Positions 1 through 5,407 of a stretch of 7,890 nucleotides of DNA are shown here, piece by piece. The notes under the pieces were generated by a model that was not told the DNA's origin, made no database searches, and saw nothing but the letters and a program-made list of their open reading frames with translations. The stretch is from an uncultured Treponema sp. (GTDB lineage: Bacteria > Spirochaetota > Spirochaetia > Treponematales > Treponemataceae), in the NCBI GenBank assembly GCA_937877535.1, contig CALFJF010000080.1, positions 1 to 7,890 of the forward strand, in the 5' to 3' direction. Numbering within the stretch: the stretch's first letter is position 1; each line of letters starts with the position of its first letter. A program made the translations under genes and the position numbers.

Positions 1-120
1 CACATAGATTCTTCGGGGCATTTTGCCCCTCTGAATGACGAATTTCCGAAACTCGAAATTGAGCCTAGTACTTGCAAATATATAGACGATTTTAAGATTG
101 GAGATGTCAAAAGACCATAG
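1..120 (+). CDS. Possible 3' end of an unidentified gene (partial, enters from the left)
   Basis: A frame is open from the first base to a TAG at 118-120, giving 39 codons whose last part reads STCKYIDDFKIGDVKRP. That part has an ordinary protein-like composition. The first 13 codons coincide with an interspersed hairpin repeat, so either the repeat has entered the gene's 3' end or the open frame is fortuitous; about 39 open codons is not rare by chance. No family is recognisable. It would be convergent with the broken regulator at 188-462. Low confidence. Confidence 0.3.
   Translation, partial: HIDSSGHFAPLNDEFPKLEIEPSTCKYIDDFKIGDVKRP
5..40. repeat. Interspersed hairpin repeat, family A, copy 1
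   Basis: AGATTCTTC is followed by a GGGGC-ATTTT-GCCCC hairpin (15-29) and then CTGAATGAC. Outer bases ATTC (8-11) and GAAT (33-36) also pair. The same AGATTCTTC...TGAATGAC-type unit recurs at 5139-5168 with a different central segment, which is how a dispersed hairpin repeat behaves: conserved ends and a variable loop. From general knowledge, similar units are scattered through intergenic DNA of many bacteria. It could be a REP-like or MITE-like element; no transposase is nearby. Confidence 0.6.
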
Positions 121-187
121 CATTTTACGCAAATTTTAAGATTCTTTAGGATTTTACAGATTTAATCTTAGATAAAAACGATTTTTT

Positions 188-462
188 TTACAATTCTATT
201 CCGAGATTTTCTTTTATCCATTTTTTGCCGTGGTTTATATCGTCAATGCGTTTCATTATTTTCTCTCTGGAAATCAACCTTAGTAATTGGAACGCTGCGA
301 CTGATTCCCATTCGGCTGAAAAGAACTTCCACAAGTTTGCGCCCCGCTTTCAATGCGCGAGAGCGTGGAAACAGCGCACAAGTCAAAGCACAATTCTTCC
401 TGCGAAATTCCGAGCCGAATGCGATTTTCTTTTAAGATGCTTCCGATGAGATGTGTTTTCAT
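188..462 (-). pseudogene. Broken XRE-family helix-turn-helix regulator
   Basis: The minus strand starts at 462 with an XRE/Cro-type HTH: IGSILKENRIRLGISQEEL then FDLCAVSTLSRIESGAQ. The frame then fails near 337-346. The expected continuation RKLVEVLFSRMGIS lies in a second frame (about 342 to 303). From about 301 a third frame carries VAAFQLLRLISREKIM and a tail ending NLGIEL at a TAA (188-190). Joined, the three pieces make one plausible protein of about 95 residues, shorter than the HTH-plus-TPR regulators it resembles, so it is frameshifted twice and probably truncated. Read without correction, the first frame stops at 280-282. No Shine-Dalgarno precedes the ATG, while a good -10 lies only 11 bases upstream. 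Two sequencing errors are the alternative to decay. Confidence 0.75.
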
Positions 463-473
463 ACTACAAGATA

Positions 474-502
474 ATTATACACTCGTTTCTGGAAAAAGTG
501 AA
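474..502 (-). promoter_or_regulatory. Promoter candidate for the broken XRE regulator
   Basis: On the minus strand a TTCACT -35 (497-502) and a perfect TATAAT -10 (474-479) are separated by 17 bases. The predicted start would fall around 467, leaving a leader of only about five bases before the ATG at 462 and no room for a Shine-Dalgarno. If used, the message would be nearly leaderless. Found by eye from consensus. Confidence 0.5.
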
Positions 503-573
503 AATAATCTTAAAAATTGATTTGATTCCGATGAAACTAAAAATAAAATCCAACTCCAAAAAAACTTTGCCAC

Positions 574-648
574 AAAAACTCAAGCGGGCGGTTATTTTTG
601 AGATATTGCGTGTCAAACACAAATTTCAAATAACCGTCGCGAGTTTTT
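574..648. terminator. Long hairpin after the aminotransferase gene, likely terminator
   Basis: The arms pair as AAAAACTC (574-581) with GAGTTTTT (641-648), GCG (584-586) with CGC (638-640), and CGGTTATTT (589-597) with AAATAACCG (628-636), interrupted by small bulges around a 30-base loop. Read on the minus strand the structure begins 8 bases after the aminotransferase stop and ends in a T run, so it fits an intrinsic terminator for that operon. The long loop makes it weaker than a canonical terminator. The rest of 463-656 is AT-rich with no gene that I can support. Confidence 0.55.
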
Positions 649-656
649 TGGAGTTT

Positions 657-1841
657 TTATTTGGTTTTGGCGTTTTTTCGTGCTTCTTCAACAAACTCAA
701 AAATGCGGTCGAGCGCGATTTTCATTTTGTCGATTCCGGTGGCGTAGCAACAGCGAATATGTCCTTCGCCCGCTTCTCCGAACGCGCTTCCAGGAACAAC
801 GGCGACGTTGTGTTTTTGAAAAAGGCGCGTGGCGAATTCTTCGCTCGTCATGCCAAATCCTTTTATGGACGGGAACATATAAAAAGCCCCCGTCGGCTCT
901 GGAACGTCCAAGCCCATGTCGGAAAACGCTTTGTACATCAAGTTGCGTCGCTGTTGATAAGAAACGCGCATTTTTTCAACGTCTTTCCAGCCGTGGCGAA
1001 GTCCCTCCGCCGCCGCGTATTGGCTAAAAATCGGAGCGCAAATCGTGTTGTATTGATGCAATTTTACGATTTGCGCCATTAAATCTTCTGGCGCGGCAAT
1101 CCAACCGATTCGCCAGCCCGTCATCGCAAACGACTTTGAAAATCCGTTCAAAATAATCGTGTAATCTTTCATGTTTGGAAAACTTCCGATTGAAACGTGA
1201 TTGTTGTCTTCGTAGACGAGTTCGCAATAGATTTCGTCGGCAATCGCCCAAATTTGATTTTTTACGCACAACTCCGCGATTTTTTTGAGTTCAGACGGAG
1301 GAATCATTGTTCCCGTTGGATTTGACGGCGAGCAAAACATGACCGCCTTTGTTTTTGGAGTGATGAGTTTTTCAAATTGCTCCGCCGTTGGATAAAATCC
1401 GTTTACGCTCGTGTCGAGTTTGACGATTTTTGCCCCCGTCAAAAGCGCAAGCGGCACGTAATTTACGTAACACGGCTCGCACACGATTAACTCGTCGCCT
1501 TCGTTCAAAACGGCTCTAAGAACCGCGTCCACGCCTTCGCTTGCTCCCACGGTAACGAGAATTTCGTTTTTTGGATTGTAGAACGTGCCGTATTTTTCCA
1601 TGTAACGCGCGATTTCCTCGCGCAATTCCAAAAGTCCCCAGTTAGATGTATAGGACGTATGTCCTTTTTCAAGATGATAAAACGCTTCTTCGCGCACCAC
1701 CCACGGAGTTGGAAAGTCAGGCTCTCCAACGGAAAGCGAAATCACGTCATCGTGTCCAATCAACATTTCAAAAAATTTTCTGATTCCGCTTGGAGGTGTT
1801 GCAACCATCGCTTTTGAAAATTTGTCTTCCCGCGTATTCAT
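657..1841 (-). CDS. PLP-dependent class I/II aminotransferase, YugH/AlaT-like
   Basis: This 394-residue cytosolic fold-type I aminotransferase moves an amino group between an amino acid and a 2-oxo acid. The usual landmarks are in order: SVGEPDFPTP near 37-46, TVGASEGVD near 97-105, SPSNPTG with Asn174, the cofactor Asp202 in ADEIY, the Schiff-base lysine Lys236 in SKSFAMTGWRIG with Arg244, and the substrate carboxylate arginine Arg363 in GHIRCCYA. Length is normal for the family. The ATG at 1841 is preceded by AGGGG at good spacing. It lies 21 bases after the Lrp/AsnC gene and is surely co-transcribed with it. That pairing and the SGIRKFF...DVISLSVGEPDF signature recall Bacillus YugH, described as an alanine transaminase (AlaT), whose neighbour YugG regulates it. 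An aspartate or aromatic substrate remains possible from sequence alone. No anomalies are seen. Confidence 0.93.
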   Translation of the reverse strand: MNTREDKFSKAMVATPPSGIRKFFEMLIGHDDVISLSVGEPDFPTPWVVREEAFYHLEKGHTSYTSNWGLLELREEIARYMEKYGTFYNPKNEILVTVGASEGVDAVLRAVLNEGDELIVCEPCYVNYVPLALLTGAKIVKLDTSVNGFYPTAEQFEKLITPKTKAVMFCSPSNPTGTMIPPSELKKIAELCVKNQIWAIADEIYCELVYEDNNHVSIGSFPNMKDYTIILNGFSKSFAMTGWRIGWIAAPEDLMAQIVKLHQYNTICAPIFSQYAAAEGLRHGWKDVEKMRVSYQQRRNLMYKAFSDMGLDVPEPTGAFYMFPSIKGFGMTSEEFATRLFQKHNVAVVPGSAFGEAGEGHIRCCYATGIDKMKIALDRIFEFVEEARKNAKTK

Positions 1842-1862
1842 TTTTCCCCTCGATTTTTGATT

Positions 1863-2357
1863 TTACGCCATAACGCCTTCGCGTCTGTCCATTTCGTCTT
1901 CCACGTAGAGAACGTCGTTTTCTTTGTACGTTTTTAGGAGGAAATGCGTTTTTGTGGAACGTACGCCGTCAAGCGTGGAAAGTTTGCTCGAAACAAAAAG
2001 TGCGACTTCTTTGAGGCTGTCGCCTTCGATGACAACTTTGAGGTCGTAGCCGCCGCTCATCAAATAAAGCGATTTTACTTGCGGAAACCGATAAATCCGC
2101 TCGGCGAGTGCGTCAAAACCGTGTTCTCGTTCTGGAGCCACTTGAATTTCAATTTCCGCGCGAACTTTGTCGCGTGCGCTTTCGTCTTTTTCTGGATTAA
2201 CGATTGCCGCGTATTTTAAGATAACGCCTTCGTTTTCAAGAGCGGTTATAATCGAACGGACTTCTTCTGCCGTTTGTTTTGTCATTGCGGCAATGTCTTC
2301 AACCGAAAGTCGTGCGTTTTCGCGCAAAAGGTCGAGAATTTCTTCCTTTTTGTTCAT
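1863..2357 (-). CDS. Lrp/AsnC-family transcriptional regulator, YugG/AlaR-like
   Basis: This 164-residue DNA-binding regulator has an N-terminal winged-helix HTH (about 1-50: ILDLLRENARLSVEDIAAMT then IITALENEGVILKY). An effector-sensing RAM/ACT-like domain follows (about 66-145), including YRFPQVKSLYLMSGGYDLKV and the STLDGVRSTKTHFLLKTY strand. Such proteins form dimers to octamers and usually bind an amino acid. The ATG at 2357 is preceded by GAGG at a suitable distance. It is the first gene of the operon with the aminotransferase downstream, so the simplest reading is local control of that gene plus autoregulation, as reported for Bacillus AlaR and AlaT. Its promoter region is shared with divergent hisG, which it might also affect (inference). 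The last 20 residues, acidic and basic, extend past the RAM domain. Confidence 0.93.
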   Translation of the reverse strand: MNKKEEILDLLRENARLSVEDIAAMTKQTAEEVRSIITALENEGVILKYAAIVNPEKDESARDKVRAEIEIQVAPEREHGFDALAERIYRFPQVKSLYLMSGGYDLKVVIEGDSLKEVALFVSSKLSTLDGVRSTKTHFLLKTYKENDVLYVEDEMDRREGVMA

Positions 2358-2384
2358 AAAAACCTCATTTTTTTTGATTTTTGA

Positions 2385-2413
2385 ATTGTAGCAAAGAATC
2401 GCTTTTTTCTCTA
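2385..2413 (-). promoter_or_regulatory. Promoter candidate for the regulator-aminotransferase operon
   Basis: On the minus strand TAGAGA (2408-2413) and TACAAT (2385-2390) are separated by 17 bases, 27 bases upstream of the regulator's ATG. The -10 matches consensus at 5 of 6 positions and the -35 at 4 of 6. The position suits a short leader carrying the GAGG ribosome binding site. Confidence 0.5.
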
Positions 2414-2420
2414 CAAAAGA

Positions 2421-2457
2421 GTGTTTTGGAAAAATCGGTTTTAGAACACCGCCAAAA
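2421..2457. promoter_or_regulatory. Dyad between divergent promoters, possible operator
   Basis: GTGTT (2421-2425) is mirrored by AACAC (2445-2449), and TTTTGG (2424-2429) by CCAAAA (2452-2457). The dyads sit between the two opposing -35 elements, where a regulator such as the Lrp-type protein could act on both promoters. The arms are short and the region is AT-rich, so this is only a candidate. Confidence 0.2.
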
Positions 2458-2465
2458 TCTCCTCG

Positions 2466-2494
2466 TAGAAATAGACCTGTTTTTTTTCTATAAT
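2466..2494 (+). promoter_or_regulatory. Promoter candidate for hisG
   Basis: TAGAAA (2466-2471) and a perfect TATAAT (2489-2494) are separated by 17 bases, ending 35 bases before the hisG ATG. The leader is short and contains no histidine codon run or T-box-like structure that I can see, so attenuation is not indicated. Confidence 0.6.
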
Positions 2495-2529
2495 TTTAGA
2501 GCATTATTTTTCAAAGGAATCGGATTAAA

Positions 2530-3402
2530 ATGGAAAAACTTCGGATTTTATTGGCAAAGGGCAGAATTTACGAGTCGGTGTACGAACTTTTGAGCGATGT
2601 GGGCATTTCCCTCAAGCTCGCCGAGCGCACTTATTTTCCTGTCACGAATCAGGACGACCTCGCTTTTCAGGTGGTGAAGCCGCAGATTGCGAGCGCGTTG
2701 CTTGCGGGCGGCAAGGCTGATGTCGGTTTCTCTGGCAAGGATTGGGTTTACGAGAACGGCGTGCAGGACGGCGTTGAGGAAATCATGGACTTGGGATTTG
2801 ACGGCGTGAAAATCGTTGCGGCAATCCCGAACACGGTTGATTTTGAGGCCCTCGTTCAGGGAAAAGTCACGATTGCGACCGAATATCAGAACCTCTCAAA
2901 AAAATGGATTAGCGAGAAAAAAATCGACGGCACGATTTTCCGCACATGGGGCACGAGCGAAGGCTTCGTGCAGGACAGCCCCGACTCGCTCGCGCAGATT
3001 CTGGTTGACAACACTTCGACCGGCTCTTCTCTCCGCGCGAACAATCTTAAAATCGTTGACACGCTGATGACTTCTTCAACGAGAATGTACGCCTCAAAAG
3101 AAGCGCTCAAAGACCCAGAGAAAAAGCAGAAAATCCTCGAACTCAAAATGCTCTTCGAGTCGGTCTTGAACGCCCGTGGTCGCGTCATGCTCGAAATGAA
3201 TGTGGCGAAAGACAAATTCGACACTCTTATCAAGGCTCTCCCCTCAATGAAAAGCCCCACCGTCAGCCCGCTCTTCGGTGACGATGGCTACGCAGTCAAA
3301 ATCGCCGTCAAAAAAAGCGAAGTTCCCACGCTCCTGCCAAAATTGCAGTCACTCGGCGCGACGGACATCCTCGAATACGCATTGCGCAAGGTGGTGATGT
3401 AA
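2530..3402 (+). CDS. hisG: ATP phosphoribosyltransferase, long form
   Basis: HisG catalyses the first, committed step of histidine synthesis in the cytosol, joining ATP and PRPP to give phosphoribosyl-ATP. This 290-residue protein shows the N-terminal LRILLAKGRIYES (4-16), ADVGFSGKDWV (63-73), the IATEY strand (115-119) and the PRPP-binding loop DNTSTGSSLRAN (160-171). The last ~80 residues, with SPTVSPLFGDDGYAVKIAV and LEYALRKVV, form the ACT-like regulatory domain of the long form, which mediates histidine feedback and removes the need for a HisZ partner. The ATG at 2530 follows AAAGGA with an 11-base gap, slightly long. It stands alone: no other his gene is adjacent, it has its own promoter, and it runs divergently from the regulator-aminotransferase pair and convergently with the P83/100 gene. 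Confidence 0.95.
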   Translation: MEKLRILLAKGRIYESVYELLSDVGISLKLAERTYFPVTNQDDLAFQVVKPQIASALLAGGKADVGFSGKDWVYENGVQDGVEEIMDLGFDGVKIVAAIPNTVDFEALVQGKVTIATEYQNLSKKWISEKKIDGTIFRTWGTSEGFVQDSPDSLAQILVDNTSTGSSLRANNLKIVDTLMTSSTRMYASKEALKDPEKKQKILELKMLFESVLNARGRVMLEMNVAKDKFDTLIKALPSMKSPTVSPLFGDDGYAVKIAVKKSEVPTLLPKLQSLGATDILEYALRKVVM

Positions 3403-3415
3403 GAAAACGGCGGTG

Positions 3416-3466
3416 TTTTCGACAGGCTCAACCATCGAAAAAATGCGGGCATTGAGGCTCTCGAAA
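3416..3466. repeat. Interspersed inverted repeat, family B, locus 1
   Basis: TTTCGACAGGCTC (3417-3429) and GAGGCTCTCGAAA (3454-3466) are inverted copies matching at 11 of 13 positions. A second option pairs TTTTCGA (3416-3422) with TCGAAAA (3435-3441). An outer CGGCGG (3408-3413) and CCGCCG (3470-3475) can close the whole unit. The same 13-base half-unit recurs in inverted pairs at 5223-5262, so this is a dispersed element rather than a gene-specific structure. It lies just after the hisG stop. Confidence 0.6.
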
Positions 3467-3477
3467 TGTCCGCCGCG

Positions 3478-3519
3478 AAAAAAAAATCGGTGGTTTTGGA
3501 AAACTGCCACCGATTTTTT
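3478..3519. terminator. Bidirectional intrinsic terminator between hisG and the P83/100 gene
   Basis: A perfect 8-base stem, ATCGGTGG (3486-3493) with CCACCGAT (3507-3514), is extended inward by TTTT/AAAA. It is preceded by a run of nine A and followed by a run of six T, so it reads as a terminator on both strands. It lies between two convergent genes, ending 3 bases beyond the P83/100 stop codon and 75 bases after the hisG stop. Confidence 0.9.
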
Positions 3520-3522
3520 GTG

Positions 3523-5043
3523 CTATTTTGCGTCAATGTTGGGGTTTTCGCCCCACACGGAGGCAAGGTCGGACGTTTTTAGAATTATTGGAGAACCTGA
3601 TTTACTAGTCGCCATAATTCCTTTTCCAGTCACGCTCAACGGCGTGGAGGCTTTTACGGCAACGCTGCTTCGCCGTTTTAGATTCAAATTTTGGTCGTAA
3701 TTTCCCACGTAATAATCGCCGTCAATAAAAACAATCGCAAAAAAGTCGCTGCCTTGTTGAATGAGTGCGGAATCTTCGGCGAGCGTTTCCGCGCTTTCTT
3801 TTTTCATTTCGAGAGTGAGCGAGTCGATGAGACAGAGTTTTACGGCGGAATTTTTTCCGTCGTTTGTGCCACAAACGGCAAGATACATCGAGTCAAACGA
3901 TTCTTCGCTTGATTCTGTTTTGACTTTTATGTTTTGAACGGTAAAAAGCGTGCGACCGCGAATATTTTTTACGGAAGACGTGCGGATTATTTTTCCCGTT
4001 TCAGAATCGACTTTGACAAGTCCATAAAAATTCGATTTTTCGTCCGTTCGGATAAGACCGTTTACAAAACTTTCTTTTGCAAGTTCGTCTTGAACGCTTG
4101 GCGTTCGTGCGTCGCGCAGGATTGATTCGCGTTCGCTTCGTGCCTCTTCCTTTTTTCTGTCCGCAATTTGCTGCTGCTCGGCAGAACGCTTTTGAGCGTC
4201 TTCCACTTCCTTTTGCGCCTTTTGCGCTGCCGCTTTTTTCTCTTCAGTAGGATTTTGCCGCGCTTCTTTTTTTGCTTCGGTTGCAGCAGGTTTCTTTTCT
4301 GCCGCTTCTTTTTGAGCGTCAGACGCTTTTTTTGCCGCGCTTTCGCCTTCTTTTTCCTTTATTTCTGCGAGTTTTTCGCGCTCTTCGATTCCTTTGCCTT
4401 CGCTTTCTCGGAGCGCGTTTACAACGTTTTCATCGCTGATAACGGACGTTTCAACAGCCGAAACGCCATTCAAATCTCCGAGCGGAATTACGATTTGCGT
4501 GTTTCCCGCCCATTCGCTCCAATCCGTACTCAAACCAACGATTTTTTCGTCCAAATGCGAAAGGACGTTTTCTTTGTATTTGTCGCGAAATTGCTCGATA
4601 TTTCCGCGATAAACGGCGTTGTACACGGTAACGAACACCGAAATCGCGCGAGCGTCTTCTTCTTCGTAGCCATAAGCCTCGGTCAAAAATCCCGTCAAAA
4701 TCCTTCGGAGGTTTGTGATGTGGTCTACGCCCGCGTTTTTGCTCAAAATCAAAATGTCCGCGTCGAGTTTGCCTTCTTCGTCTTCGGAAACCTCGTGAAC
4801 GAGCGTGTATTTTGCGCCCTCGCCAAACGTTTCTTGCGTTTGCGGATTTTGCGATACAAGCCTTCCGAGCGCACCGCCGATTTCTGTAATTGCCCGCGCC
4901 GATTCGATTACGGCGTGCGGTCCTCCATAATTTTCAAATTCCACGGAGGAACCTGCGCTTTCAATCTCCGCCCTGTTTACCTCAATCGCGCTTGCAAAGC
5001 CAAAAGCAAGGACAGCCACCGCAGCGCAGAAAAACTTTTTCAT
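3523..5043 (-). CDS. P83/100-family secreted coiled-coil protein
   Basis: This 506-residue protein resembles the Borrelia P83/100 antigen and its Treponema homologues, whose cellular role is not settled. A Sec signal peptide (1-19, MKKFFCAAVAVLAFGFASA) precedes IEVNRAEIESAG; there is no lipobox, so the mature protein should be periplasmic or otherwise exported. Residues about 20-212 form the conserved N-terminal domain. Residues about 213-312 are rich in Lys, Glu, Ala and Gln with heptad-like spacing, a long coiled coil. Residues about 325-506 are strand-rich, with repeats suggestive of a beta-propeller-like fold (inference). It is shorter than the Borrelia protein, mainly in the coiled coil. 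I chose the ATG at 5043 because GGAGG lies just upstream and it begins the signal peptide; an in-frame ATG at 5076 overlaps the promoter. It is a single-gene unit. Confidence 0.85.
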   Translation of the reverse strand: MKKFFCAAVAVLAFGFASAIEVNRAEIESAGSSVEFENYGGPHAVIESARAITEIGGALGRLVSQNPQTQETFGEGAKYTLVHEVSEDEEGKLDADILILSKNAGVDHITNLRRILTGFLTEAYGYEEEDARAISVFVTVYNAVYRGNIEQFRDKYKENVLSHLDEKIVGLSTDWSEWAGNTQIVIPLGDLNGVSAVETSVISDENVVNALRESEGKGIEEREKLAEIKEKEGESAAKKASDAQKEAAEKKPAATEAKKEARQNPTEEKKAAAQKAQKEVEDAQKRSAEQQQIADRKKEEARSERESILRDARTPSVQDELAKESFVNGLIRTDEKSNFYGLVKVDSETGKIIRTSSVKNIRGRTLFTVQNIKVKTESSEESFDSMYLAVCGTNDGKNSAVKLCLIDSLTLEMKKESAETLAEDSALIQQGSDFFAIVFIDGDYYVGNYDQNLNLKRRSSVAVKASTPLSVTGKGIMATSKSGSPIILKTSDLASVWGENPNIDAK

Positions 5044-5067
5044 ACATCCTCCGTAAAAAACAATTCT

Positions 5068-5097
5068 ATTATACAAGATTTTCGGAGCGATAGGAAA
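5068..5097 (-). promoter_or_regulatory. Promoter candidate for the P83/100 gene
   Basis: A perfect TATAAT (5068-5073, minus strand) lies 24 bases upstream of the chosen ATG. The best -35 is weak, TTTCCT at 5092-5097 with an 18-base spacer. The -10 overlaps the would-be upstream start codon at 5076, which supports starting at 5043. Confidence 0.5.
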
Positions 5098-5138
5098 CGA
5101 AATAAAGAACGGTCGCAGAAATCAATTTTTGATAACGT

Positions 5139-5168
5139 GCGAGATTCTTCGCATTGCTCAGAATGACA
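5139..5168. repeat. Interspersed hairpin repeat, family A, copy 2
   Basis: GAGATTCTTC...CAGAATGACA matches the unit at the left edge. ATTCT (5144-5148) pairs with AGAAT (5160-5164). A half-unit TGTCATT (5205-5211) mirrors AATGACA (5162-5168) and encloses a terminator-like hairpin, making a composite of nested inverted repeats. Confidence 0.6.
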
Positions 5169-5175
5169 TATTGGG

Positions 5176-5205
5176 CAAGGGGGGCTTAAGCCTCTTGTTT
5201 TTTTT
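5176..5205 (+). terminator. Orphan terminator-like hairpin upstream of the pectate lyase
   Basis: CAAG (5176-5179) pairs with CTTG (5194-5197), and GGC (5183-5185) with GCC (5190-5192) around a TTAA loop. Eight T follow (5198-5205). It faces plus-strand transcription, but no plus-strand gene lies between 3403 and here. It may insulate the pectate-lyase promoter, end a small transcript, or simply belong to the repeat cluster. Confidence 0.45.
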
Positions 5206-5221
5206 GTCATTTGCGGGCAAA

Positions 5222-5270
5222 AGAGCCTGTCGAAATGATATTATGGTGGTTTCGACAGACTCAACCACCA
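5222..5270. repeat. Interspersed inverted repeat, family B, locus 2
   Basis: GAGCCTGTCGAAA (5223-5235) and TTTCGACAGACTC (5250-5262) are inverted copies, 12 of 13 matching. TGGTGGTT (5244-5251) and AACCACCA (5263-5270) form a second, perfect stem. The two stems share bases, so only one can form at a time. The half-unit is the same as at 3417-3429. The 5271-5390 stretch that follows is AT-rich; I see no convincing -10/-35 pair in it, although the pectate-lyase promoter should lie there. Confidence 0.6.
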
Positions 5271-5407
5271 CAATCTTCGTTCTCTCCATCGAAATTTTCT
5301 CCAAATGTTCAAAATGTCGTAAAAATCCAAATTTGCGTTTGAATTTTCTGTTAGATATATGCGATAGTTATTTTAGGGATAGTATTTAAGACAAAAAGGA
5401 GGAAACT

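Noticed and set aside
134..170. TAAGATT...AATCTTA dyad as a terminator for the left-edge frame
   Set aside because: AT-only stem with a 20-base loop and no T run directly after it; too weak to call.
453..1082. Plus-strand open frame of 209 codons
   Set aside because: Mostly antisense to the aminotransferase and crossing its terminator; no recognisable domain or start signal.
5043..5076. Earlier in-frame ATG for the P83/100 gene
   Set aside because: It would place 11 residues before a normal signal peptide and overlaps the TATAAT -10; the ATG at 5043 has GGAGG.
4168..5166. Long plus-strand open frame of 332 codons
   Set aside because: It is antisense to the P83/100 gene, and its Phe/Leu/Arg-rich product is the complement of the Lys/Glu-rich coiled-coil codons. 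No ribosome binding site or domain.
5139..5270. CRISPR array or riboswitch in the intergenic repeats
   Set aside because: Units are inverted, unequally spaced and of two different families, with no cas gene and no recognisable aptamer core.
5129..5389. Plus-strand 86-codon open frame upstream of the lyase
   Set aside because: It runs through both repeat families and the terminator-like hairpin; its sequence is the translation of those repeats.
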